Source of the DNA: an uncultured Fluviicola sp.
GTDB taxonomy: Bacteria; Bacteroidota; Bacteroidia; Flavobacteriales_D; Crocinitomicaceae
Length of the DNA stretch: 39,479 nucleotides
Assembly (NCBI RefSeq): GCF_902168135.1
Contig: NZ_CABHOL010000042.1
Coordinates: 1 to 39,479 of the forward strand
Direction: 5' to 3'
A model generated the notes under the pieces. The model was not told the origin of the DNA and searched no databases. It saw only the letters and a program-made list of their open reading frames with translations. The translations under genes and the position numbers were made by a program. Below are positions 1 through 7,874 of the stretch, piece by piece. The number at the start of each line of letters is the position of its first letter. Positions within the stretch are counted from its first letter, which is position 1.

Positions 1-376
1 GTGAAAGGACTTCTTCCGGCAGGGTAGAAAGCATCGCGTTAATTTTGCGTTGTGCTTCCTGAAGGGCTTTGTCAGGGTCCATGTCGTTTTTCAGCATCAA
101 TACAACCATGGAAATACCTTCCATAGAGGTCGACTGCGTGTAATCCAATCCTTCCACTCCGGAAAGTGCATCTTCAATTTTTTTGGTTACCGAATTCTCA
201 ACTTCCGAAGGAGAAGCTCCCGGATACTGAGTTGTAACAGTTACCACAGGAATGGAGAATTTCGGCATCAGCTCGTAATTCAATTTGGAATAGCTGAGGA
301 TTCCGAGGAAACCCAGGACCGAGAAGATCACAACGATCAACGAGGGTCTTTTTATGGCTAATTCTGTAATAGACAT
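1..376 (-). CDS. RND efflux transporter permease, N-terminal part (cut by window edge)
   Basis: The minus strand is open from an ATG at 376 to the window edge, giving 125 residues with no stop. The start is MSITELAIKRPSLIVV, followed by one hydrophobic segment (about residues 12-30), then a periplasmic stretch with NYELMPKFSIPVVTV and YPGASPSEVENSVTKKIEDAL. These are hallmarks of the first membrane helix and porter subdomain of AcrB/MexB-type inner membrane pumps. Known members are about 1000-1100 residues and export drugs, solvents or metals by proton antiport. It is the last visible gene of an operon with the adaptor, the outer membrane factor and a repressor, so it forms a complete tripartite pump. 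The substrate cannot be told from this fragment. Confidence 0.93.
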   Translation of the reverse strand, partial: MSITELAIKRPSLIVVIFSVLGFLGILSYSKLNYELMPKFSIPVVTVTTQYPGASPSEVENSVTKKIEDALSGVEGLDYTQSTSMEGISMVVLMLKNDMDPDKALQEAQRKINAMLSTLPEEVLS

Positions 377-438
377 ATTTCTTAATTTTTAGTTCTTTAA
401 AGACACTATGTATCTTAATTATCAATTATGAATGATTA

Positions 439-474
439 GAATTATCAAGCCGAATAGCTCAATCTTGATAATTC
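439..474. repeat. 11-bp perfect inverted repeat between pump genes
   Basis: GAATTATCAAG (439-449) and CTTGATAATTC (464-474) are perfect inverted repeats with a 14-base spacer. They lie in the 121-bp gap between the adaptor stop and the RND permease start. The flanks repeat similar AT-rich words (TTATCAATTATGAAT and TTCATAATTTATTCATTGATAATTA), so the region is a small nest of related palindromes. No T-run follows on the minus strand, so it is not a classical terminator. It may be an mRNA stabilising or attenuating hairpin, or a low-complexity repeat insertion. Confidence 0.55.
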
Positions 475-497
475 ATAATTTATTCATTGATAATTAT

Positions 498-1613
498 TTA
501 CTTGATGATCTTAACTTTGGACCCGTTGTCGATATTCAACTGACCTGTTTTTACCACCTTCATTCCTTCTGTTAAACCGGATACAACTTCGATCTTGTCG
601 TCATCTACCGCTCCGATCTCAATTTTTGTCAAATGAGCTTTACCATCTCTGATCACGAATACTTTAGGATCTTTGATGCTTCCTGCAAGACATTTCAATG
701 GAATAGTCAGGGCTTCTTTTGTGCCCCCGAATGTAAACTTCACTTTTCCGGTCATTCCTGATTTCAAAGGAGTCTTCGCCGGATTGGTGAAACGGATTTC
801 CGTGTTAAACTTCTTGGAACCGTCTGCCTGCGGTGAAACGGAAACTACTTTACCCGCAATGGAAGTGGTATTGTATAAGTCCGGGATGATGTTGACAGAT
901 TGACCTGCTTTCACGCGAACAACCTGAACATCCAGTAATTTAACGCTCATTTTCAGTGATTTGATATCCACGATATCTGCGATAGCAGTTCCCGGAGCTA
1001 AATAACTTCCCTTTTCAATAGCCACGTTTGAAACAACTCCTGAGATAGGGGAAACGATTGTCGTCAGTTTTAAGCTGTGCTGCAGCGTTTTTACTTTGGC
1101 GTCAGCAGTATTTACTTCCATTCGCTTATCTTCTACCTGCTGTTTGTTGACAGCTCCGCTTGTAACCATGCGTTCGTATTTTTCCAGGTCTGATTTTGCT
1201 TTGTCTAAAGTTGTTTTTGCCAAGGCAAGATCAATGCGGATTTGTTCATTGTCCAGCGTTGCAATTACTTTTCCTGCTGTTACAACGTCACCGTTCTCAA
1301 TGTTTAAGGTTTTCACACGGCCCGAAGTTTCTGAAACGAAACTCAACTGATGGTCGGGGATGAAGTTTCCGTTCAGTTCGAAATCCTGGGAAACTGTTTC
1401 CATTTTTGGTTCTGCAACCGTTACCGGGAAAATGGTCATTTTTTGCTCGGTAATAGAAGCATTGGCGTCCATTTTCTCTTTGTTGCTTCCCAGCTTCGCC
1501 ATAATTATGACCAAAATAACGATCCCGATCAGGATAGGTAGAATGATTCGTCTGAATACTCCTTTCTTTTTTGGCTGCTGGCCAGAGTTTTTATGTAGTT
1601 CTTGATTTTCCAT
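498..1613 (-). CDS. Efflux RND transporter periplasmic adaptor subunit (membrane fusion protein)
   Basis: This 371-residue protein is the periplasmic adaptor bridging the RND pump and the TolC-like channel. It has a basic N-terminus (PKKKGVFRR) and one membrane anchor (about residues 21-39). A lipoyl-like half follows (SFVSETSGRVKTLNIENGDVV), then a short coiled-coil hairpin (about 125-175), the second lipoyl half (SPISGVVSNVAIEKGSYLAPG) and beta-barrel/MP domains. This order matches the HlyD/AcrA family. An in-frame TTG at 1637 would extend it by eight residues, but that codon lies inside a tandem repeat. The ATG at 1613 begins MENQELHKNS just before the anchor and is preferred. It sits 117 bp after the tolC-like gene and 121 bp before the permease gene. 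Confidence 0.95.
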   Translation of the reverse strand: MENQELHKNSGQQPKKKGVFRRIILPILIGIVILVIIMAKLGSNKEKMDANASITEQKMTIFPVTVAEPKMETVSQDFELNGNFIPDHQLSFVSETSGRVKTLNIENGDVVTAGKVIATLDNEQIRIDLALAKTTLDKAKSDLEKYERMVTSGAVNKQQVEDKRMEVNTADAKVKTLQHSLKLTTIVSPISGVVSNVAIEKGSYLAPGTAIADIVDIKSLKMSVKLLDVQVVRVKAGQSVNIIPDLYNTTSIAGKVVSVSPQADGSKKFNTEIRFTNPAKTPLKSGMTGKVKFTFGGTKEALTIPLKCLAGSIKDPKVFVIRDGKAHLTKIEIGAVDDDKIEVVSGLTEGMKVVKTGQLNIDNGSKVKIIK

Positions 1614-1632
1614 GTTTTTAAATATTTCTGGT

Positions 1633-1696
1633 TTCAAATGTTCAAATGTTCAAATGTTCAAATGTTCAAATGTTCAAATGTTCAAATGTTCAAATT
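1633..1696. repeat. Tandem 8-bp repeat, TTCAAATG x7 plus a partial copy
   Basis: Seven exact head-to-tail copies of TTCAAATG run from 1633 to 1688, with an imperfect eighth copy (TTCAAATT) to 1696. The array fills the space between the tolC-like stop (1731) and the adaptor ATG (1613), so it would be in the leader of the adaptor cistron within the operon. Short perfect tandem repeats of this kind change copy number by slippage. Eight is not a multiple of three, so any translation crossing the array would shift frame. Confidence 0.95.
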
Positions 1697-1730
1697 GAAC
1701 TTTTAAACCTTTGGAACCCTTTAAACTTTA

Positions 1731-3083
1731 TTATTTTAATGTTCCGATGTTTCCTGTTGACTTAATGAGATCCAGTTCGCCTAGTTTTACCTGTACCAAT
1801 GCTTTCAGGTAGTTTGTCTGTGCATCTCTTAAGGATGTTTCCGCATTTACAAGATCTGTGACTGTTGCAATACCGCCCACAAATTGTGCCTGCGTTACAG
1901 CGTAAACTCTTTGCGCCAGTTCAATGTTGCTCTGCTGACTTGTAAGCGCAGCCTGATTTGCTTTCAGGTTATTGTTCGCGTTCTCGCGCTGCATTTTGAG
2001 ATTTTCTGTCAGGTATTCTTCTTCCAGGACCGATTGTTCTATTTGGATCTTAGTCTGTTTTACACGCGAGTTTTTAGCAAGCCCGTCGAAGATTGGGATC
2101 GACAAATTAAGTCCTAAGTAGGAAGTCGGGAACCATTGTGCATCCTTATTGAACATTCGCAGGTCGTTTTGCATGTTTTGTACCGAAGACTGAAAGCTCA
2201 ATGACAATGAAGGAAGATAACCGGCCCTGATTTGTTTCAACGTAACTGTGTAGATTTCTCGTTGTGCCTGGATTAGTTCCAGGTCCGTATTGTAGAGTGA
2301 ATTCATGTCTACAATCGCTGCAGGTTGCTGCTCTTTGGTGTTAATCTCTGTAACTTCAATTGCTCCGTCCAATGGCATTCCCATATAATATTTCAAAAGC
2401 AATAATTGTTTTTCATAACTTGATGTACTTGTGATCAATTCCGTCTGAAGATTCGTCTTATTAACGGTCAATTTATCCAGGTCCAGTTGCTTCGCAGCAT
2501 CATTCTCAAACTGAATTTGAGTGATCTTATACAATGAATCTATCTGTGCCAGGTTTGATTCAACCAATTTCTTTTGAGTAAATGAAATCTGTGCCGAATA
2601 ATATGCACCTGCAATATCGTAGATTAATTGTTCTTCTGTCTTTCTGGCATTGATCTCTGAAACTTTGAAGTTTTCACGGGTCAGCCTCATGGCATAGATC
2701 AGCGATTGATTGTAAATCACTTGTTTGGCATCAACCCCGGCACTGGTGTTATACTTGGTACCAAATTGTACAGGTACCTGTGTTCCGGGTTGACCGATCA
2801 ATTCTCCGGGAAGAATGGAAGTCTGTAGTTTCAAATTATCCTGGAAAGAGATTGTTCCGTTTACCTGTGGCAAATATTCTGAACGTGTTTCAGCTCTCTT
2901 TTCATCGGCACGATCAATCTCCAATTTCGATTTCAGTACACCTTTGTTTTTGGTCAGACCGTACTGAATGCATTGCTGCAGTGTCATCGGGCCCGATTGC
3001 GCCCTGGCAAAGCTCATGCTTCCGGCCAAAAGGGCAAGCAGCATCAGTAAGCTCAGGCGAGGGTTGTGTGTTTTCTCCTTCAT
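1731..3083 (-). CDS. TolC family outer membrane efflux protein
   Basis: This 450-residue exported protein has a clear signal peptide (hydrophobic LSLLMLLALLAGSMSFARA, cleavage near residue 28). It carries two copies of the outer-membrane-factor pattern of long amphipathic helices and short strands. The first opens with MTLQQCIQYGLTKNKGVL, typical of the OEP fold, and the second half includes SLSLSFQSS and the LNLSIPIFDG strand. The C-terminus has the usual QAQFVGGIATVTDLVNAETSL motif. Length and layout match the family (about 420-490 residues). It provides the trimeric exit duct for the RND pump encoded downstream. The gene begins 8 bp after the repressor stop, so the two are probably co-transcribed. 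Confidence 0.95.
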   Translation of the reverse strand: MKEKTHNPRLSLLMLLALLAGSMSFARAQSGPMTLQQCIQYGLTKNKGVLKSKLEIDRADEKRAETRSEYLPQVNGTISFQDNLKLQTSILPGELIGQPGTQVPVQFGTKYNTSAGVDAKQVIYNQSLIYAMRLTRENFKVSEINARKTEEQLIYDIAGAYYSAQISFTQKKLVESNLAQIDSLYKITQIQFENDAAKQLDLDKLTVNKTNLQTELITSTSSYEKQLLLLKYYMGMPLDGAIEVTEINTKEQQPAAIVDMNSLYNTDLELIQAQREIYTVTLKQIRAGYLPSLSLSFQSSVQNMQNDLRMFNKDAQWFPTSYLGLNLSIPIFDGLAKNSRVKQTKIQIEQSVLEEEYLTENLKMQRENANNNLKANQAALTSQQSNIELAQRVYAVTQAQFVGGIATVTDLVNAETSLRDAQTNYLKALVQVKLGELDLIKSTGNIGTLK

Positions 3084-3091
3084 ACTGGTTA

Positions 3092-3577
3092 TTATTTATT
3101 GTTATTCTGTGTGTTACGTTTTGTCCATTCCAGGTAGATCCGTGGGAATTCCACACTGATGTATTCCGTGAATTCAATGAATTCAGCCATCTGACGGTTG
3201 AATTCGGGTGTTTTTGGAGTACGCTGGTTTAATGCTTCTTTCATGATCTTGATTACTTCAAAGAACTTCTGAAAATTCTCTGTGAAGCTTTCCTGCCACT
3301 GAAGAATATTACTTGCAAAATAACGCTTGCGGTCTCCGGGTTTTGTTCTGTAGATTACTCGTTTGGTTATTAATAGGGTATTCAATGCCGAGCTGGTAGT
3401 ACTTTTGCTGATTCCGAGCAACTCGCGGATCTGATCAAAAGTAAGTTCCGGTTCATCACAAACAATAAGCAGGGACATGATGCGACCTTCCATAGGAGGA
3501 ATTCCATGCTGCTCGTAGAAAACACCCATTCTTTCGATGAGTTCCCGTTGCTCCTGGGTTAATTGAACGTTTGTCAT
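3092..3577 (-). CDS. GbsR/MarR family transcriptional regulator (probable pump repressor)
   Basis: A 161-residue winged-helix protein, MTNVQLTQEQRELIERMGVF onward. The region LTFDQIRELLGISKSTTSSALNTLL is the helix-turn-helix and recognition helix, and RVIYRTKPGDRKRYF is the wing. The C-terminal half is helical and probably mediates dimerisation. This arrangement (EXXG-PxxGRI-like start 'GIPPMEGRIMSLLIVCDEPEL') is characteristic of GbsR-type MarR relatives. An in-frame codon at 3607 would add ten residues, but the ATG at 3577 gives the family-like start. It is the first gene of the efflux operon and lies just downstream of a promoter with an inverted repeat, so autorepression relieved by a pump substrate is the likely mode. 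Confidence 0.9.
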   Translation of the reverse strand: MTNVQLTQEQRELIERMGVFYEQHGIPPMEGRIMSLLIVCDEPELTFDQIRELLGISKSTTSSALNTLLITKRVIYRTKPGDRKRYFASNILQWQESFTENFQKFFEVIKIMKEALNQRTPKTPEFNRQMAEFIEFTEYISVEFPRIYLEWTKRNTQNNNK

Positions 3578-3628
3578 ATGCTTTTTACAGTTAAACCGGA
3601 GATTCAATCATCCGGAATTTAGTTCCCG

Positions 3629-3676
3629 CAAAGTTAGATGGTTTTTTTAGTTCAGAAAGTACCGAACTAAAAAAAC
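3629..3676 (-). promoter_or_regulatory. Efflux operon promoter with 13-bp inverted-repeat operator
   Basis: On the minus strand TAACTTTG (3636-3629) is a perfect Bacteroidota -7 element, about 50 bp upstream of the repressor ATG. Immediately upstream, GTTTTTTTAGTTC (3641-3653) and GAACTAAAAAAAC (3664-3676) form a perfect 13-bp inverted repeat with a 10-base spacer. The repeat covers the -33 region, so a bound dimer would block sigma contact. This fits autoregulation by the adjacent GbsR/MarR protein. The match is by eye only; binding is inferred. Confidence 0.65.
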
Positions 3677-3919
3677 TTAAACTTTTAACATTTGTTTGCG
3701 AACCAAAATTATGCGGACACATTCGGATGAAGAACAGGAAATCGGTGAGTGGTAGAAAGGAATCGGTGTGCGGATAAAAAACGGGTGTTACGCACAAATT
3801 TGAAATTCAAAAGTTGATTTATAAATTTTAATGATCTGTTAAAAATCTAGAATCCGGTTTCCTGCGTATGTAGTTTGTCTCTTTCTGTTAAGAGATAATT
3901 GACTATTTACTAATTAATT
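3677..3919. other. Intergenic region between divergent operons, no gene seen
   Basis: Together with the minus-strand promoter this makes a 342-bp gene-free stretch between the efflux operon and the DUF4331 genes. It should hold the plus-strand promoter for the DUF4331 gene. The best plus-strand candidate is a partial match around TATGTAGTTTG (near 3868-3878), but the spacing is not consensus. No convincing coding ORF is present: the minus-strand ORF at 3591-3797 runs through the operator and has no family-like content. Confidence 0.4.
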
Positions 3920-5647
3920 ATGAAAAGGATGAAAAAAATCTTATTCTCGTTTATGCTAGCCGGAAGCATGGCTTCATTGAGCTACGGTTCGAGTCACAGA
4001 GAAGCTCCTTTGATTGCAAATGACCCATTGGCAGACAATACCGATGTGTATGCATTCAAAAGCCCTGATGATCCGAATTCTATTACGATCATTGCCAATT
4101 ACATCCCGGCTGAATTTCGAAATGGAGGTCCGAACTATTACACTTTCGGAGAGAACATTCGTTATGAAATCCATGTAGACAATGATGTCTCAACACCTGG
4201 TGACGATATCACCTATCGTTTTACCTTCTCCAGGGTAAACCAGGACCCAACGACGTTCTTTGCTGTTCGTCTGGGTCAGGAAAATGCGAAAACCACCTAC
4301 ATGATCGAAAAAAGTACGGATGGTGGAGCAACATTTACCACGTTTATGACGGGGTTAACGGTACCGCCGCCGAATATCGGTGAGCGATCAATTGGTAATG
4401 CACCGGTTGGATTAGGCGCCGCGAATTACGACGCGTTGATTGCAAGTTCAATTTATGCTACTCCTGAAGGTGGACAGGTATTTTGTGGTCCTTCGGATGA
4501 TCCGTTTTTCGTGGATTTGGGCGGTATTTTCGATTTGGGAGATGCACCGCGTCAAAATAACGGTGGGGTTGTGCGTGACGGATTGGCTAAATTCAATACC
4601 CATTCCATTGCGATTAAAATTCCGGTATCTGTTTTACAAAAAGACGGCTTGGGAGTTTCTGCAGCTTCAAATATTTTGGATCCGGATTTTGTTATCGGTG
4701 TATGGGCTTCTGCAAGTCGTCAAACAACGCGTACCCTTACTACAGGTTCTCAAAATTACGGAGGAAACTGGGTTCAGGTATCTCGTCTGGGAATGCCTTT
4801 GACTAATGAGGCGGTTATTCCTGTCGGGAAAAAAGATTTTTGGAATTCATTGACTCCATACCAGGAATTAGCTGAAACAACTCTGGACGAGCATTTTTAC
4901 AATCCGGAATTGGCTTTATACATGGATGACAGTTTGTTTGGAGGAGCAGTTCCGGCTTTTGCAGGATTACGTATTCAGCGTAACTCACTGCAGTCGTTTG
5001 ATTTCGGAAATACAAAAGATGGTTTATGGCCATTGAAAGGTTCTGCAGCAGTTGCAGGGACCGCATTGGATGATGCCGTTTTCGGAACATTATTGTTGCC
5101 TGGAGCAGGTAAGCCAAGATCTGTGGATTTATGGCCGATCTTTCATACAGGAGTTCCGAATATGGCACCTTATCAATTGGCGACCGGGAAAAACGGAAAT
5201 CCTTTGGCAGCCGGAAAACCATTCATCAGCAACTTTTTGCCAAGTGGAGGTGACATGCTGCGGTTGAATATGGCAGTTCCTGCGACTCCCAGAAATAGTA
5301 TGTCGTTCAGTTCACTGGGGTTGGTACAGGCTGCTGTTTTAGGATTAACAGATCCGGCTTATAACACTTCAACAGCTATTCAATTTATTCCGAATATGGA
5401 CGGTTTCCCGAACGGACGCCGTTTGGAAGACGATGTTACACGAATCGAATTACAGGCAGTAGGTGGAGTTGTATTAGCAGCAATTGGATTGTGGTACGAT
5501 GATTACAACGCTTCCTCCTCAGCTCAGTCGCCTGTTACAAACTTATTGCTGAATGTCCTCAATTATTCTACCGGGGTAGAGCAAAACGACGTGGCATTTA
5601 AAACCTCATTTCCTTATGTCGCATCACCTTGGGCTGGTAAGGACTAA
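3920..5647 (+). CDS. DUF4331 domain-containing exported protein (copy 1)
   Basis: A 575-residue exported protein with a 23-residue signal peptide ending near SLSYG. The mature N-terminus is the DUF4331 signature SSHREAPLIANDPLADNTD. Other family blocks are YAFKSPDDPNSITIIANY, FCGPSDDPFFVDLGGIFDLG and PNGRRLEDDVTRIELQAVGG near the C-terminus. The family has no established biochemical function. The protein ends at APWAG-like residues (SPWAGKD), right where the neighbouring paralogue continues into a C-terminal sorting domain. This copy therefore lacks an obvious T9SS signal and may stay periplasmic or act with its partner. It is 28 bp upstream of the paralogue and heads the DUF4331/TPR/TonB cluster. 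Confidence 0.93.
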   Translation: MKRMKKILFSFMLAGSMASLSYGSSHREAPLIANDPLADNTDVYAFKSPDDPNSITIIANYIPAEFRNGGPNYYTFGENIRYEIHVDNDVSTPGDDITYRFTFSRVNQDPTTFFAVRLGQENAKTTYMIEKSTDGGATFTTFMTGLTVPPPNIGERSIGNAPVGLGAANYDALIASSIYATPEGGQVFCGPSDDPFFVDLGGIFDLGDAPRQNNGGVVRDGLAKFNTHSIAIKIPVSVLQKDGLGVSAASNILDPDFVIGVWASASRQTTRTLTTGSQNYGGNWVQVSRLGMPLTNEAVIPVGKKDFWNSLTPYQELAETTLDEHFYNPELALYMDDSLFGGAVPAFAGLRIQRNSLQSFDFGNTKDGLWPLKGSAAVAGTALDDAVFGTLLLPGAGKPRSVDLWPIFHTGVPNMAPYQLATGKNGNPLAAGKPFISNFLPSGGDMLRLNMAVPATPRNSMSFSSLGLVQAAVLGLTDPAYNTSTAIQFIPNMDGFPNGRRLEDDVTRIELQAVGGVVLAAIGLWYDDYNASSSAQSPVTNLLLNVLNYSTGVEQNDVAFKTSFPYVASPWAGKD

Positions 5648-5675
5648 ACAGAAGTTTCACATAAAGTTTTAAAAG

Positions 5676-7730
5676 ATGAAAAATTTAATTAAATATTTAG
5701 TGGTGGTGCTTCCGTTTGGAACGGTCTTCGCTTCAAGTCACAGAGAAGCACCGCTAATTGCAAATGATCCACTTGCAGATAATACGGATTTGTACGCTTT
5801 TAAGAGCCCGAACGATCCGAATTCAATTACCATTATTGCAAATTATGTTCCTTTGCAAGTGCCGCATGGAGGACCTAATTACTATAGTTTCGGTGAAAAT
5901 ATCCGATATGAGATCCATATTGAAAATGATGGGACTGCCGGTGATGACATCACTTACAGATTCACGTTTTCTCAAACAAATGAAGATCCCACAACGTTTT
6001 TTGATATCCGTTTAGGTGCAGAGAATCACAAAACGACGTACCTGATGGAACGTAGTATTAATGGAGGTCCTTTCACTACTGTCATTGCTGCAGGAACTGT
6101 TCCTCCGCCTAATATCGGTGCGCGTTCCATCGAAAACAATGTTGTTGGATTGGGTGATACTTACCAAAACTTGATGAGCAGTGCAATCGAAACTACAGGT
6201 ATGAATGAAAAAGTGTTCTGTGGTCCTTCGGATGATCCGTTCTTCGTGGATTTGGGAGGTATTTTCGATTTGGGTGACGCTCCGCGTCAAAACGGAGGTA
6301 CTCCGGATGATGGACTTAAATGTTTGAATGTAAGCACGATTGCTATCCAGGTGCCGGTTTCTGTTTTGCAGAAAAATGGCCAGCCTGTAAGTGCAGCTGC
6401 TAATATTCTGGACAGCGATTACATCATTGGTGTATGGGCATCTGCCAGCCGCCAGGAAACACGTACCTTAAATCCTTCAACGGGGGAATTTGCTGAATCT
6501 GGCAACTGGATTCAGGTTTCACGCCTGGGAATGCCATTGACAAACGAGGCTGTGATTCCGGTTGGACAAAAGGACGAGTGGAATTCAAGAACTCCTTACA
6601 ATGAAAACCCGGCAATGGAAGATAATTTCTGTAACCCGGAATTGGCTTTGTACATGGATGACGATCTGTTCGGAGCAGCAGTTCCTGCATTTTCTCCCTT
6701 AAGAATTCAGCGCAATTCATTGCAGTCATTCGATTTCGGAAATACGCACGATGGTTTATGGCCGTTACGCGCTACAAATGCAGGAGCGGGGACAGCTCTG
6801 GATACTTTGTTATTCGGAAATTACCTGCTTCGCGAGGGGAAACCGCGTTCTGTAGATATCCTGCCGATTTTCCATACAGGTGTTCCAAACCTGGCACCTT
6901 ATCAACTGGCGACAGGTAAAAACGGAAACCCGCTGGCTGTAGGAAAACCGTTTATTAACAACTTCCTGCCGACTTTCGGTGATATGCTGCGTTTGAATAT
7001 GGCAGTTCCGGCAACTCCGCGAAATTCTCCTGAATTTAGTTCTTTAGGATTGGTGCAGGCAGCAGTTTTGGGATTGACACAAGCTCCTTATAACACCAAT
7101 GCCAATTTGGAGTTTATCCCGAATATGGATGGATTCCCGAACGGACGCCGTTTGGAGGATGACGTAACACGTATTGAATTACAGGCAGTTGGTGGTGTCG
7201 TATTGGCAGCAATTGGTTTGTGGTACGACGATTACACGGCAGGCGGACCGAATCCGGTTACAGCTGATTTGTTAGGTGTTTTGACCTATTCAACTGGTGT
7301 TGAGGAAAATGATGTGGCATTTAGCAGCACCTTTCCTTATGTTGCCGCTCCGCATCGTGGAACAGATAATTGTTTGGGTAAACCATACAACTATACGCAA
7401 CCTGCAATCCTTCCGCCTTCTACTACTGTAGGATTAACGGAAAACTCTGTAAATGCTGAAAAATACGCCATTAAAGCGTATCCGAATCCGTTTACAAGTT
7501 CTGTTAGTTTTGAATATAACTTAGATACAGATGCGCAGGTTGAGATTCGTCTGTTTACCTTATCGGGTCAGTTAGTTGGAACGGTTTTACCGATTACCAA
7601 GCAATCGTCCGGTAAGCATACGCAAACGTTAAATACTTCAACGCTCTCGGATGGGGTTTATTACGCACGTGTAAACATCAAAAGCCAGAAAGGAAAAGCA
7701 AGCAAATTGGTGAAGGTGGTAAAATCGTAA
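5676..7730 (+). CDS. DUF4331 domain-containing protein with T9SS C-terminal sorting domain (copy 2)
   Basis: A 684-residue paralogue of the upstream gene, with a short signal peptide (cleavage near VFAS) and the same SSHREAP mature start. The DUF4331 blocks follow in the same order (CGPSDDPFFVDLGGIFDLG; NGRRLEDDVTRIELQAVGG). After about residue 565 comes a linker and then a type A sorting domain: YAIKAYPNPFTSSVSFEY, VEIRLFTLSGQLVG, LSDGVYYARVN and a basic tail SKLVKVVKS. In Bacteroidota such domains direct export across the outer membrane by the type IX system, with cell-surface attachment or release. The pair looks like a tandem duplication that diverged, with only this copy keeping or gaining the surface-export domain. 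The gene is followed by a strong hairpin at 7744-7785. Confidence 0.94.
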   Translation: MKNLIKYLVVVLPFGTVFASSHREAPLIANDPLADNTDLYAFKSPNDPNSITIIANYVPLQVPHGGPNYYSFGENIRYEIHIENDGTAGDDITYRFTFSQTNEDPTTFFDIRLGAENHKTTYLMERSINGGPFTTVIAAGTVPPPNIGARSIENNVVGLGDTYQNLMSSAIETTGMNEKVFCGPSDDPFFVDLGGIFDLGDAPRQNGGTPDDGLKCLNVSTIAIQVPVSVLQKNGQPVSAAANILDSDYIIGVWASASRQETRTLNPSTGEFAESGNWIQVSRLGMPLTNEAVIPVGQKDEWNSRTPYNENPAMEDNFCNPELALYMDDDLFGAAVPAFSPLRIQRNSLQSFDFGNTHDGLWPLRATNAGAGTALDTLLFGNYLLREGKPRSVDILPIFHTGVPNLAPYQLATGKNGNPLAVGKPFINNFLPTFGDMLRLNMAVPATPRNSPEFSSLGLVQAAVLGLTQAPYNTNANLEFIPNMDGFPNGRRLEDDVTRIELQAVGGVVLAAIGLWYDDYTAGGPNPVTADLLGVLTYSTGVEENDVAFSSTFPYVAAPHRGTDNCLGKPYNYTQPAILPPSTTVGLTENSVNAEKYAIKAYPNPFTSSVSFEYNLDTDAQVEIRLFTLSGQLVGTVLPITKQSSGKHTQTLNTSTLSDGVYYARVNIKSQKGKASKLVKVVKS

Positions 7731-7743
7731 ATCACTAAATAAT

Positions 7744-7785
7744 AAAAAACGTAGGGGCGGAAAATTTTCCGCCCCTACGTTTTTT
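7744..7785. terminator. Perfect 21-bp palindrome, bidirectional terminator/REP-like element
   Basis: The arms 7744-7764 and 7765-7785 are exact reverse complements (A6-CGTAGGGGCGGAAAA and its complement) with no spacer. The GC-rich stem ending in T6 makes an intrinsic terminator in both directions, 14 bp after the second DUF4331 stop. The GTAGGGG core recurs in the hairpin at 21738-21775, suggesting a dispersed palindrome family co-opted as a terminator. If termination is efficient, the downstream TPR gene needs its own promoter within 7786-7874. Confidence 0.85.
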
Positions 7786-7874
7786 ATATAAATCAGCTTT
7801 TCAAAATCCAAAACTTGCTTTGGCTCGTAACTGTATCAGTTTTGCTATGATTTTAAACGCTAAACACTACAGTT

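Noticed and set aside
198-425. Minus-strand 75-residue ORF over the start of the permease gene
   Set aside because: It is another frame of the RND permease start; the true frame (ATG at 376) gives a clear AcrB-type N-terminus.
1633-1696. CRISPR-like array
   Set aside because: Units are 8 bp with no spacers, and no cas gene is present.
3591-3797. Minus-strand 68-residue ORF upstream of the repressor
   Set aside because: It runs through the promoter and operator and has no family-like features.
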